Source of the DNA: JACVRN01 sp035276685
GTDB lineage: Bacteria > Acidobacteriota > Blastocatellia > Pyrinomonadales > Pyrinomonadaceae
DNA length: 64,000 bases
Reading direction: 5' to 3'
NCBI GenBank assembly: GCA_035276685.1
Contig: DATELK010000201.1
Span: 1 to 64,000, forward strand
In this document: positions 26,755 through 35,406 of the stretch, piece after piece
Numbering within the stretch: position 1 is the first letter of the stretch
Layout of the letters: each line of letters begins with the position of its first letter
Made by a program: the position numbers and the translations under genes
The notes under the pieces: model-generated
The model's input: only the letters and a program-made list of their open reading frames with translations
Database searches by the model: none
What the model was told of the DNA's origin: nothing

Positions 26755-27659
26755 CTAAGCTCTTCTATTAAGGAAGGGATTTCTGCGGGAAGCTCACGGG
26801 CGAGGAAACCTAGGCGGCCCATTCTCTCGGCCAGCCGCTCTCCGGCTCGCGCGTGAAGATAGACGCCCCATGCGGCGGCCTGTGCGGGCTGGCTCCCGCG
26901 CGCGGCCAGTCCAGTGATGATGCCCGAAAGCACGTCGCCCGAGCCCGAGGTCGCAAGCCCCACGTTGCCCGCGCGGTTCACGTACATCTCTCCGCCCGCA
27001 GAGACTATGAGCGTCTCTCTTCCCTTGAGCACGACGACGGCGCGGAAATCTTCTGCGGCGCGGCGAGCGGTCTCTTCCCTGTTGCGCTCGACCTGCTGCT
27101 GGCTCTCGCCAATCATGCCCGCCATCTCTTCCGCGTGCGGGGTGAGAATAGTTTTGCACCTGACCCTGTCCAGAAACTTCGGCGCATGGCTAAAGCAGGA
27201 GAGGGCTTCCGCGTCGAGTATCACTACGGGGCTCTCAATCAGGGGAAGCAGCTTCGTCATCAAGCTTGAGACGGCGCGCGAATCAATCATGCCCGGTCCT
27301 ATGACTACGGCCTGAACCTTCTCCGCCTCTTCCGCTACTCTCTCGGCCACCCGCGAAGAGATGGCACCGCTCTTCGTCTCGGCTAGAGTGAAGACGCGTG
27401 ACTCTGGCACAGCCGAAGCCACAAAGGGCGCAATCCTCTCCGTCGTAGCAATCCTTAGCTTGCCAGCGCCCGCCCTGAGCGCGGCGGTCGCCGCTAATAT
27501 ACAAGCGCCCGGCATCTCGCTTGAGCCGCCTACGACCAGCACGCGCCCGCGCTCCTCCTTACTGCCGCCTTCATCGGGCTGCGGAAGCGGCCAGCCGCGC
27601 AAGAGCCTGTCTGTTAAAAGAAGCGGCTTCTCTTCCCCCGCCTTACTCTTTCTGCTCAT
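26751..27659 (-). CDS. nnrD: ADP-dependent (S)-NAD(P)H-hydrate dehydratase
   Basis: 302 residues, a YjeF C-terminal (carbohydrate-kinase fold) domain. It repairs hydrated NAD(P)H using ADP. The motifs GRVLVVGGSSEMPGA, ILTPHAEEMAGM and the signature ATSGSGDVLSGIITG are clear. Many bacteria fuse this to the NAD(P)HX epimerase (NnrE); here only the dehydratase half is present, and no epimerase gene is visible in the window. It is the last gene of a minus-strand set with exonuclease III and others. Confidence 0.88.
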   Translation of the reverse strand: MSRKSKAGEEKPLLLTDRLLRGWPLPQPDEGGSKEERGRVLVVGGSSEMPGACILAATAALRAGAGKLRIATTERIAPFVASAVPESRVFTLAETKSGAISSRVAERVAEEAEKVQAVVIGPGMIDSRAVSSLMTKLLPLIESPVVILDAEALSCFSHAPKFLDRVRCKTILTPHAEEMAGMIGESQQQVERNREETARRAAEDFRAVVVLKGRETLIVSAGGEMYVNRAGNVGLATSGSGDVLSGIITGLAARGSQPAQAAAWGVYLHARAGERLAERMGRLGFLARELPAEIPSLIEELS

Positions 27660-27692
27660 CCCCTTATGCGTTTCCCCGAGAAAATTTTTCGC

Positions 27693-28460
27693 TCATTCGA
27701 ACTCGGCCACGACGGGCGTGTGGTCGGAGGGTCGCTCCCAAGTGCGCGGCTCCTTGTCTATCCACGAAGCCTTGCAGTCGGCCGCAAGCTTCTCCGACGT
27801 CCAGATGTGGTCTATGCGAAGACCAGCGTTGCGCCGGAAAGAGCCCGCGCGATAATCCCACCATGAGAAGTGCCCGCCCTCTTCCGTGTGAAGACGAAAG
27901 ACATCCTCGAAGCCCCAGTCTTTTATCTCCGAGAGCGCTTCTCTCTCCCTGCGGCTGAAGAGAATCTTTCCCTGCCACTGTTTCGGGTCGTGAACGTCTC
28001 GCTCCTCGGGCGCGACGTTGAAGTCGCCGCAGAGCAGCACACGCTCTTTCTTCTTATAGCTTTCATCAAAGAAGGCGCGCAGCCGCCGCATCCAGTCGAG
28101 CTTGAAAAAGAATTTGTCCGAGCCCACGAACGCGCCGTTAGGGATATAGACGTTAACCACTCGCACGCCTTCTACGGTCGCGGCCAGCAGCCTCGCGTGA
28201 GCCGTCTCGTCATCGTCGGGGAAGCCGCGCTGCACGTCTTGAGCAGGCGAGCGCGAGAGAATCGCCACGCCGTTATAAGTCCGCTGCCCGTAGGCGGCCG
28301 CCTCGTAGCCTATGTCCGCGAAAGCCTGCGCGGGAAACTTCTCGTCAACCGTCTTCGTCTCCTGAAGGCAGAGCACGTCCACGCGCGTCGACTCAAGCCA
28401 CTTGAGCACGAGCGGCAGCCGCGCCGTAATCGAATTAACATTCCAAGTCGCCAGTTTCAT
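27693..28460 (-). CDS. xth: Exodeoxyribonuclease III (AP endonuclease)
   Basis: 255 residues, EEP nuclease superfamily. The N-terminus MKLATWNVNSI gives the metal-site Asn, with VLCLQETK for the catalytic Glu, LCGDFNVAPEERDV, and RIDHIWTS plus SDHTPVVAEFE for the C-terminal Asp-His pair. It removes abasic sites and 3' blocks in base excision repair and is cytoplasmic. Length is typical. The gene lies 33 bases upstream of nnrD and 15 bases downstream of the M20 peptidase gene, and may be part of the same operon. Confidence 0.92.
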   Translation of the reverse strand: MKLATWNVNSITARLPLVLKWLESTRVDVLCLQETKTVDEKFPAQAFADIGYEAAAYGQRTYNGVAILSRSPAQDVQRGFPDDDETAHARLLAATVEGVRVVNVYIPNGAFVGSDKFFFKLDWMRRLRAFFDESYKKKERVLLCGDFNVAPEERDVHDPKQWQGKILFSRREREALSEIKDWGFEDVFRLHTEEGGHFSWWDYRAGSFRRNAGLRIDHIWTSEKLAADCKASWIDKEPRTWERPSDHTPVVAEFE

Positions 28461-28475
28461 AAGTCAAAACTAATT

Positions 28476-29642
28476 TCACAAAGTTGCTATAAGCGCCGCG
28501 AGCAGTGGCCCGCGCCGCATGATGTCGCTCGTGATGATGTGCTCGTGCTCCGCGTGAGCGCCGTCGCCGTCAATTCCGAGCCCGTCAAGCACGGGCACGT
28601 TCAGGGCGGCTATGAAATTTCCGTCCGAAGCCCCGCCTACGCTCGCCTCACCCAGATTGAAATCGAGCGCCGCAGCAACCTCGCGAGCGTGTTCATAGAG
28701 ACGCGCTACACCTTCATTGCGCTCAAGCGGAGGCCGATTGATGCCTCCCGTCACGACCAGCTTCACCCGCTCGTCAAAGGAGCGAGGATTCAGGATAGCG
28801 CTCTCTATGCGGCGCGCCTCTTCGGCGGTGCTGAAGCGAACGTCAATCTCAGCGCGGGCGTGCGCCGGGACAACGTTCGAGCGCGTCCCGCCTTCCACCA
28901 CGCCTACGTTGACGGTAGTGCCTTTTGAAATATCTTCGAGACCGTGCAGTCTCTCTATCTGCCTGGCTATCTCAAGCACCGCGCTCGCGCCCTTCTCAGG
29001 CTCAAGCCCCGCGTGAGCCGCACGCCCCAAGGCTTCCATGACGAAGATGCCCGTTCCCTTTCGAGCGGTCTTCACGCGCCCGCCGCTCGCGGGCGGCTCA
29101 AGCACCAGCGCGCACGCGGCTCCCCTAGCCTCGTCTTCTATCAGAGCGCGCCCCCATTGGCTCCCCGTCTCTTCGTCGCAGGTCAGTAGCAGCACGACTT
29201 CACGCTTCGGCGACAGGTTAAGCTCGGCGCAGGCTCTGAGAGCTTCGAGCGCCATGGCGCAGTTGGCCTTCATGTCGAAGATGCCCGGCCCGTGTAGGCG
29301 CTCGCCGTTCGCGCGAAAGGGGCGCGCACTGATTGTCCCTCGCGGGTGAACCGTGTCCGTGTGGCCCACTATCAGCAGCCTGCTCTCTTCTTTTCCCTTG
29401 AAGGCACGCACGCGAAGATGCTCGCCGTAGCCTTCAGCCGGGATACGCTCTACTTCAACGCTGCCTCCAATTGAGCGTGCGGCGTCTTCGAGTAGAGAGA
29501 CGACGGCGCGGCTCCCTTTCACGTCGCCCGAAGGAGATTCTGTCTCGACCAATGCGCGCACGAGCGAGAGCCACGCGCCCTGCCGCTCCGAGAAGAAACT
29601 CCTGAGGCCTGCTGCCGTCTCTTTTGTAATCACAGAAGACAA
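28476..29642 (-). CDS. M20 family metallopeptidase (carboxypeptidase/desuccinylase type)
   Basis: 388 residues. The di-zinc site shows as VGHTDTVHPRG, FDMKANCAMALEAL (bridging Asp), TCDEETGSQWG (catalytic and ligand Glu) and a late HAEHEHI. The dimerisation domain lies in between, with GTRSNVVPAHARAEIDVRFS. It belongs to the glutamate carboxypeptidase/ArgE/DapE-like M20 group, which hydrolyses N-acyl or peptide amide bonds. No signal peptide is seen. It lies 19 bases downstream of an OSBS/N-acylamino acid racemase-type gene, so an N-succinyl (or N-acyl) amino acid hydrolase role is plausible but not proven. Confidence 0.85.
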   Translation of the reverse strand: MSSVITKETAAGLRSFFSERQGAWLSLVRALVETESPSGDVKGSRAVVSLLEDAARSIGGSVEVERIPAEGYGEHLRVRAFKGKEESRLLIVGHTDTVHPRGTISARPFRANGERLHGPGIFDMKANCAMALEALRACAELNLSPKREVVLLLTCDEETGSQWGRALIEDEARGAACALVLEPPASGGRVKTARKGTGIFVMEALGRAAHAGLEPEKGASAVLEIARQIERLHGLEDISKGTTVNVGVVEGGTRSNVVPAHARAEIDVRFSTAEEARRIESAILNPRSFDERVKLVVTGGINRPPLERNEGVARLYEHAREVAAALDFNLGEASVGGASDGNFIAALNVPVLDGLGIDGDGAHAEHEHIITSDIMRRGPLLAALIATL

Positions 29643-29661
29643 TCCTTAAAGAGCGCCGCTT

Positions 29662-30780
29662 TCACGAGCGGGCGCGAATCACCTCACGCCTGACCGTGAG
29701 CAAATCTATGCGCTCGCGTTTAATCTCGAACCCTAAGCCCGGCCCCTCCGGCGCTCTTATCGTCCCACGAGCCGTAACGGTGACGGGCGGGTCAATCACG
29801 TCTTCCTCCCAGTAACGCGCGCTCGCGGAAACGTCGCCGGGCAGCGTGAAGCCCTCAAGAGTTGAGAGGGCTATGTTGTGAGCGCGGCCTATGCCGGATT
29901 CGAGCATGCCGCCGCACCAGACATCTATGCCTTTAGAGCGCGCCTCATGCTCCACCTCTCTAGCCTCCGCGTGCCCGCCCACACGGCCGAGCTTGACGTT
30001 GATAATCCGGCAGGCGTTAAGCTCAAGCGCGTGGCGAGCATCACTCGCAGAACGAATTGACTCGTCAAGACAGAGCGGCGTGCGAATCTGCGCCTGAAGA
30101 CGCGAGTGCTCAAGCATGTCGTCGTGCGCCAGAGGCTGCTCTATCATCATCAAATCGAACTCGTCCATCGCCTGAAAGAGTTTTACGTCCCGAAGAGTGT
30201 AAGCCGAATTGGCGTCGGCCATCAGCCTTATACGGGGGAAGCGGCGGCGCACGCTCTCAAGTACGCGCAAATCCCAGCCCGGCTTAATCTTTATCTTGAT
30301 GCGCTGGTAGCCCGCGCTCAACTCGCGCTCTATCTTCTCAAGCAAAGCCTCTACAGAATCTTGTATGCCAATAGAGACGCCGCAGGGGATTTCCGCGCGC
30401 ACGCCGCCCAGATGCTTCCATAAAGGAAGATTCAAACGGTTCGCTTCCAGATGCCAGCAGGCCGTCTCAATCGCGGCCTTCGCCATCCTGTGGCCGCGCA
30501 CGCGCCGCATAAGCTCCCGCACCCGTGACGCGCTCTCAAAATCTTTGCCGGCCACGACAGGAGCCAGAAATTCTTTGAGCGTGTGCCACGCCGTCTCCGT
30601 CCACTCTTCCGAATAGAAGGGGCCTTCGCCAGCGGTGCATTCGCCCCAGCCTTCCTGACCGTCTTCTTCACGGACGCGCGCGAGGATAATTCGCCGCTCG
30701 GTCGTCCGGCCAAAGCTCGTCTCGAAAAAATGTAGAAGGCCGAGGCGAATCTCGCTAAGCTCAATCTCTGTTATTCGCAT
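29662..30780 (-). CDS. Enolase superfamily OSBS / N-acylamino acid racemase-type enzyme
   Basis: 372 residues, muconate-lactonizing subgroup. The KxK motif is at Lys164/Lys166 (IKIKIKPGWD). Metal ligands are Asp189 (MADANSAY), Glu214 (MIEQPL) and Asp239 (CLDES). The second catalytic base is Lys263 (NVKLGRVGG). It resembles o-succinylbenzoate synthase (MenC) and the N-succinylamino acid racemases, which share the fold and often both activities. No other menaquinone gene is nearby. The next gene is an M20 peptidase 19 bases away, which supports the racemase/desuccinylase reading more than MenC. The specific activity is open. Confidence 0.82.
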   Translation of the reverse strand: MRITEIELSEIRLGLLHFFETSFGRTTERRIILARVREEDGQEGWGECTAGEGPFYSEEWTETAWHTLKEFLAPVVAGKDFESASRVRELMRRVRGHRMAKAAIETACWHLEANRLNLPLWKHLGGVRAEIPCGVSIGIQDSVEALLEKIERELSAGYQRIKIKIKPGWDLRVLESVRRRFPRIRLMADANSAYTLRDVKLFQAMDEFDLMMIEQPLAHDDMLEHSRLQAQIRTPLCLDESIRSASDARHALELNACRIINVKLGRVGGHAEAREVEHEARSKGIDVWCGGMLESGIGRAHNIALSTLEGFTLPGDVSASARYWEEDVIDPPVTVTARGTIRAPEGPGLGFEIKRERIDLLTVRREVIRARS

Positions 30781-30833
30781 GATGCTCTGAAAAGATAAGC
30801 AACATTATGCCCGCAATTCAGCTCTCTCTCAAA

Positions 30834-31235
30834 TCACGTCTCTACGACGCGCGTGGAAAGCCCGAGCCAGTTGCCTCCGGCGCTCTTGCCGAGGATGAAA
30901 ACGGCCATGTTGACTTTGCCTATCCTGTAGGCACGCGCATCCGTCAGATTCTCCTTCAGGAGCCGCACTAGGGACTGGAACCTGCGCGCCGTGGCAAGCT
31001 CTTCGCCCTTCTTCCACTCCGGCTCGGACACGGCCGCGCGAAAGAGCTCGTCCAGGCTTGCGGATTCCACCGGCGCGTCCGAAGCCGCACCTGACAACTC
31101 ACGAAGCCGCTGCTCAACGGGCTCAGCGCCGCCCTCCAAACGTACAACCTCAAAGGGATAGTCTGCCTCGCTCATAAACATGAGCCCTTCGCTGGCCTTC
31201 TTCAGCTCTTCGATTATCTGCTCGTCGGTTCTCAT
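30834..31235 (-). CDS. NuiA-type nuclease inhibitor
   Basis: 133 residues from an ATG at 31235 with GGAGGGAG upstream. The extended frame to 31304 is rejected because it contains the terminator of the nuclease gene. The sequence LMFMSEADYPFEVV, the FxxA...EW..GEE..A..F..L..LL..NL.. pattern and the C-terminal VFILGKSAGGNWLGLSTRVVET match the nuclease A inhibitor family. There NuiA of Anabaena binds and blocks the non-specific nuclease NucA. No signal peptide is present, so it would act in the cytoplasm. It lies just downstream of a large secreted DNA/RNA non-specific endonuclease gene, its probable target. Confidence 0.85.
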   Translation of the reverse strand: MRTDEQIIEELKKASEGLMFMSEADYPFEVVRLEGGAEPVEQRLRELSGAASDAPVESASLDELFRAAVSEPEWKKGEELATARRFQSLVRLLKENLTDARAYRIGKVNMAVFILGKSAGGNWLGLSTRVVET

Positions 31236-31266
31236 AATCTCCCTCCACGAAGCTGTAGGTATAAAG

Positions 31267-31302
31267 TAAAAAAGAGGCGGCCACAATGTTTGCAGCCGCC
31301 TC
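31267..31302 (-). terminator. Terminator after the secreted nuclease gene
   Basis: Minus-strand stem GAGGCGGC/GCCGCCTC (8 bp) followed by TTTTTT. It lies between the nuclease stop (31329) and the inhibitor start (31235), so the inhibitor may depend on read-through or on its own promoter. Confidence 0.85.
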
Positions 31303-31328
31303 ACGGAAACATACGCTGATGAGAAGCT

Positions 31329-34300
31329 CTACTTCAGGGTGATTGTCACCGTTCGCATAACTCCGTCACCCAGGTCAACCCTCAACTGGTAAGTGCCGGG
31401 GGCGTACCCCTGCGTGCTCAGGTTGAAGATGTACTGGCCCGCCGTCGCGTCATAACGGAAGAGATTGCCCGTGGTCGCAGCCGACGTGGAGCTCACATCG
31501 ACGGCTTCTTCCTCAGAGCCTTCCCCAACCTTGACGACGGAGAGACGCGCGACGGCGTTAGTCAGTCCCGCGCTCGCTCCCGTCAACTGGAACTTGATGG
31601 GAATCGTGCGGCCCGTCTTATAGACGCCGCCCGCCTGAATGGGCGACAGCAGGCCCGACCAGGAGTAGCCCACGCCCACCTGCACAACCTGCTGAGCGGA
31701 GCCTCCCATGCTATCGGTGACGATAACAGTGAAGGTGTAGACGGCTCCGACCTGCGCGGCACCGGGCGTCCAGCTAAAGTCGCCCGTGTCCTCGTTAATC
31801 GAAGCGCCCGCCGGTGCTCCGGCCAGACTGTACTTGAGCGTCTGGAACGGAACGTCGGCGTCCGAGCCCATCGCCTTGAAGGTCACAGTGCCGCCCAGAG
31901 TCACGACCTGATTGCCTATGGCAGCCAGCGTCGGGTTCTGGTTAACCTCGGTCACGGTCAGCGTTATGGATGACTCCGCAGTCTCTGTGCCGTCCGACAC
32001 CCTGACGGTGAAGGTGTAGGGACTGTTCGTGCCGCCCTGAGCCTCCGTCGGCGTCCAGGTAAAGACGCCGCTCGCGGAATCAATCGAAGCGCCTGCCGGC
32101 TGGCCCACGAGCGAGTAGGTTAGCTGCGGCCCGTCCGCGTCGCTGGCCGAAGCCGTGAACGTGTAGGGAGCAAGCTCTGCTATCGTCTCTGCGGTGGGCA
32201 CGCCCGAGAGCTGCGGCGCGTCGTTGACCGGCGTGACGTTCAGCGTCACGGTCGCAACATTAGAGTCCTTGCCGCCGTCATTCACCTTGAAGGTGAAGCT
32301 GTCGGGGCCGCTGTAATCGCCGTTCGGCGTGTAGGTTACTTTGCCGTCAACGATGTCGGAGAGAGAGCCGTTCTGCGGCCCGCTTACAATCGAGTAGCTC
32401 AGCACGTTGTTGACGTTGAAGTCCGAAGCCGTAAACGTAATCTGCTTCGGTGTGTCTTCCGCGGTCGTGGCAGACTGATTATTGGCCACGGGCGCGGTGT
32501 TGTACTCGCCGTCGAGCTGCGATTCTATGGCGTTCTGTATCTCTTCAGGCACGTTCGAGAAGAAGTTGTAGCCTGTGAGGGCTTCAACCTGATCCACGGT
32601 CGCCAGATACTTCTTCCAGTCATCAGGCCTGATGTTGTCGTCGTTAGGCATGATGACGGCGAAGGTTCTGGTCGAAGCGTTGACACGCGACACGTCATCA
32701 TTGCCCGTGGGCAGCACCATGATTACCTTCCAGGTAAACTTGGGAACGGTGACGGTGTTGCCTCCGGTGTCCTGGATGCTCTCCCAGTACCCCGTGGTGC
32801 TGTTGCCGCCCGTGCCGACGCCGCCCGAAACTATGTATAGCTCGTTTGCGCCGTTATTGAGCAGCGTGCGTATGTGGCCTTCGAGGTCGTTCCACGGCCC
32901 CTGATTATTGCCCGAAGCCTGCGGAACCATGTTCGTCATCAGGAAGGTCGCGGAGTTATCTTCGACTGAGGACGTGCGGTCGGCGGACGGAACCATGTGA
33001 CCACGGTCAAAGCCGTACGTCGCGAAGTTATAGCCGCTCGTGACGCGCGTAAATCCCGCCGGAAGCGTCGTGTCGGAGCGGAAATCATTCTGGCGGTCGG
33101 CGACGCCCGTCGTCCAGCTTACGTCCAGGTGCCAGCTTGTCCAGTTCGGTATCGCCCTGCTGTTGTTGTAGGAAAGGGCGTACTGGTCTTTCATCATCAG
33201 GTAATTGTTCATGACGCTCGGGTCATTCACAGCGCCCGACGGATTACCCATGACCATGTGCTCCGCAGGATTGCGCGGAACCATTACGTTGAAGCTGAAC
33301 ACGTAGTTCGCCGCCATGTTGTCCGGCGGGTCTTGAGCATCCTGGTCTGTGACCGCGTTGGCTAAGACCGTCACCGTGCACTGCTCGCCGCCGACAAAAT
33401 TCGAGTCGGGGTTGAGAGTGAAAGAGGTCTGCCCGCCGCTCACGGTCGCGGTGTGTATGCCGCTCGTGCCGCAGGAAATCTCGAACCAGTTACCCGTGAC
33501 ATTAACCAACTGGTCGAAGTTGATGGTGATGTCGGCATCCAGGGCTACATTAAACTGGCCGTTGGCAGGCGTGGTGGTGAAAACCTCAGGCGCTTCGTCG
33601 CCCGGGGGGCAGACGTTAAAGGTCGTGGCGGAGTTGCGCGGGGTCGGGGTTACTTCCGTAAAGTTGACCGCGTTGTAGTCCGTATCCTTACAGCCGTTGC
33701 GGGCGCGTAAGGCCGCCGTCCCATTGCCCAGAGTCGGAGCCGGGCCAGCGCCTTCATAACAGAAGCCGGTGGTGGTAGGCGTGCTGCCATAGCCCACAAA
33801 GTCAACTACGGTGGGGCCGCCGACAGGGCAGGAGGTCGTCAGCGCGTTGGTGCTGCTGACCAGCGCTACTTTACCCGTACTGCCGCTCAGATTAATGGCT
33901 CCGGTAATATCGTCGTCAGGCAGAGGCGCACCCGTGGCACCCGTCGCACCTGAAATCAGGAAATACTGTCCCGGAGCAATCGTGCCCGAAAGATTAGTCC
34001 TGTTGCCCCAGGTAGAGCCAGCCACAGAAGAGTACTGCACAGACCAGCCTGTCAGGTCTACAGGGTTCGAGCTGCGGTTGAAGATTTCTATGAAATCAGC
34101 GTTGTAGACCGCACCGGAATTGCCGCCGCCGCCGTAAATCTGACTGATGACGACAGAGCCGGCCGGTACTGGCGTCGGCGTTGGCGTCGGAGTCGGTGTC
34201 GGCGTTGGAGTCGGGGTTGGCGTAGGCGTTGGTGTAGGCGTTGGGGTCGGAGTCGGAGTGGGCGTAGGAGTCGGCGTCGCGTTGCCGCAGGTAAGAGGCG

Positions 34301-34937
34301 TCGTGCCCGCGTTACGCGGGGCGGCCGGGCTCTGCGCGGCGAAATCCGCGTTGTTGTTGTCCGTATCCGTGCAGCCTGAGCCACCTCGCGCGCGGCTGTC
34401 GTTAGCCGGCGGCGCTGCGGTCGCAGTTCCCTCTCTGTAAGCATTGGTAGCCGTGCCGTAGCCGACCGAATCAACAATCGTATCGGTCGCAGTAACCTTG
34501 ATGGCCAGGCCGCCTCCGGCTGCTGCCAGCGTTCCGGTTGCACCAGTGTTGTACGTGGCGTTGGCCCCGGCTGCTCCGTTGTAGCCCGCCGAATGGGCGA
34601 CCAGATAGTAGCCTCCGGCCGGTATGACCACACTTGATGTCCAGTTTACAAGCACCACGTCTGTCACACCTGCGGCGGCGCGATAGGCAAGGCGGAGGCC
34701 GTTCAGGTCAACAGGAGCGTTGCTGACATTGTGTATCTCTATGAACTCGTCGGCGGCCGCGGATGCGCCGTCGCCTGCCACCTGGAACTGGCTGATGACC
34801 AGGGTGGACGACGCCGCTTTAGCGGGCGACATGTAGGTTACGACGGCCGCTACGAAGAGAGCGGCGAGAGCTACAACGGAAAGAGCTTTAAGGCGTAGGG
34901 GGATAGGGTTTCGCCCGAGGCGCGGGGAACGAGACAT
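31329..34937 (-). CDS. Large secreted DNA/RNA non-specific endonuclease with lamin-tail and Ig-like domains
   Basis: 1202 residues. A signal sequence ends near residue 41. The first lamin-tail domain spans about 43-165 and a Pro-Thr linker about 221-257. A second lamin-tail domain follows (about 260-400, VVISQIYGGGGNSG). A Big_5-like domain covers about 450-550 and the NUC1-type nuclease about 575-815, with the catalytic motif DRGHM and His647. Cadherin/VCBS-like repeats (about 820-1095) and a C-terminal beta-domain complete it. The nuclease should degrade DNA and RNA outside the cell; the other domains suggest adhesion or matrix contact. A NuiA-type inhibitor gene lies downstream. It has its own promoter, a long leader and a terminator. 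Confidence 0.88.
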   Translation of the reverse strand: MSRSPRLGRNPIPLRLKALSVVALAALFVAAVVTYMSPAKAASSTLVISQFQVAGDGASAAADEFIEIHNVSNAPVDLNGLRLAYRAAAGVTDVVLVNWTSSVVIPAGGYYLVAHSAGYNGAAGANATYNTGATGTLAAAGGGLAIKVTATDTIVDSVGYGTATNAYREGTATAAPPANDSRARGGSGCTDTDNNNADFAAQSPAAPRNAGTTPLTCGNATPTPTPTPTPTPTPTPTPTPTPTPTPTPTPTPTPTPVPAGSVVISQIYGGGGNSGAVYNADFIEIFNRSSNPVDLTGWSVQYSSVAGSTWGNRTNLSGTIAPGQYFLISGATGATGAPLPDDDITGAINLSGSTGKVALVSSTNALTTSCPVGGPTVVDFVGYGSTPTTTGFCYEGAGPAPTLGNGTAALRARNGCKDTDYNAVNFTEVTPTPRNSATTFNVCPPGDEAPEVFTTTPANGQFNVALDADITINFDQLVNVTGNWFEISCGTSGIHTATVSGGQTSFTLNPDSNFVGGEQCTVTVLANAVTDQDAQDPPDNMAANYVFSFNVMVPRNPAEHMVMGNPSGAVNDPSVMNNYLMMKDQYALSYNNSRAIPNWTSWHLDVSWTTGVADRQNDFRSDTTLPAGFTRVTSGYNFATYGFDRGHMVPSADRTSSVEDNSATFLMTNMVPQASGNNQGPWNDLEGHIRTLLNNGANELYIVSGGVGTGGNSTTGYWESIQDTGGNTVTVPKFTWKVIMVLPTGNDDVSRVNASTRTFAVIMPNDDNIRPDDWKKYLATVDQVEALTGYNFFSNVPEEIQNAIESQLDGEYNTAPVANNQSATTAEDTPKQITFTASDFNVNNVLSYSIVSGPQNGSLSDIVDGKVTYTPNGDYSGPDSFTFKVNDGGKDSNVATVTLNVTPVNDAPQLSGVPTAETIAELAPYTFTASASDADGPQLTYSLVGQPAGASIDSASGVFTWTPTEAQGGTNSPYTFTVRVSDGTETAESSITLTVTEVNQNPTLAAIGNQVVTLGGTVTFKAMGSDADVPFQTLKYSLAGAPAGASINEDTGDFSWTPGAAQVGAVYTFTVIVTDSMGGSAQQVVQVGVGYSWSGLLSPIQAGGVYKTGRTIPIKFQLTGASAGLTNAVARLSVVKVGEGSEEEAVDVSSTSAATTGNLFRYDATAGQYIFNLSTQGYAPGTYQLRVDLGDGVMRTVTITLK
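34165..34276 (-). repeat. Short tandem repeat coding a Pro-Thr linker
   Basis: A run of Pro-Thr codon pairs (6-base period, imperfect 12-base units) within the nuclease gene encodes residues about 221-257. Such runs change length easily by slippage. The antisense frame shows a Gly-Val run, which is a shadow. Confidence 0.9.
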
Positions 34938-35087
34938 ATGTTTCCTTTCTCAGATGGTAGTACGAGGGGGTTTCTTAATGTGGCGGGATTCTCTGGATAG
35001 ACTCTACCAAACCAAACTCCCACCAACCGGGTAACTGCGCACTGTTAAATGCAAGCTCCGATTAGTATCGAGAGTCCGCAAAGCAAA

Positions 35088-35168
35088 CCTCTGCGGCCAG
35101 GCGCAAGCAAAGCAGAGGCTTTTCTCTTTAGATTTAGTGTCCTAAGAGTCTCTTACCGGGAAGAGACT
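35088..35168 (-). promoter_or_regulatory. Two hairpins in the nuclease leader
   Basis: The roughly 240-nt leader (34938 to about 35180) contains an 8-bp perfect stem (35147-35154 with 35161-35168, 6-base loop) and a 7-bp stem (35088-35094 with 35112-35118). There is no clear ORF. The 34938-35406 gap otherwise holds the promoter and the SufU terminator. Confidence 0.45.
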
Positions 35169-35186
35169 GGCCCGAGGGAAAACGGA

Positions 35187-35215
35187 CTTTTATCAGTAAA
35201 GCTGACAAAGGTCAA
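35187..35215 (-). promoter_or_regulatory. Probable sigma70 promoter of the nuclease gene
   Basis: TTGACC (35210-35215), 17-base spacer, TAAAAG (35187-35192) on the minus strand. It resembles the TTGACA-17-TAAAGT promoters at 2.4 and 3.8 kb. Confidence 0.55.
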
Positions 35216-35327
35216 GTCTTAAAGCGAAAGCCTTTTATAACCTAAGATAGAGACAATGCTGTTACAGCTAGATTAAATAGCTATGAAGGGGGATTTTCCA
35301 GATATCGTGTATACACCTCAGATGCAC

Positions 35328-35370
35328 AAAAAAGCGAAAATGGAGCATGGCCTGCCCCATTTTTTTCGCT
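35328..35370 (-). terminator. Terminator of the suf operon
   Basis: On the minus strand an AGCGAAAA...ATGG arm pairs with CCATTTTCGCT, followed by a T run. It lies 37 bases past the sufU stop. Confidence 0.8.
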
Positions 35371-35406
35371 AAATTTTTAAGATTTTCGCCGCTCCGGCCC
35401 CCGGTT

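Noticed and set aside
27870..28928. 352-residue plus-strand ORF opposite exonuclease III and the M20 peptidase
   Set aside because: It spans two well-defined minus-strand genes and has no recognisable domain.
34147..34440. Gly-Val repeat ORF on the plus strand
   Set aside because: It is the antisense of the Pro-Thr linker in the nuclease gene.
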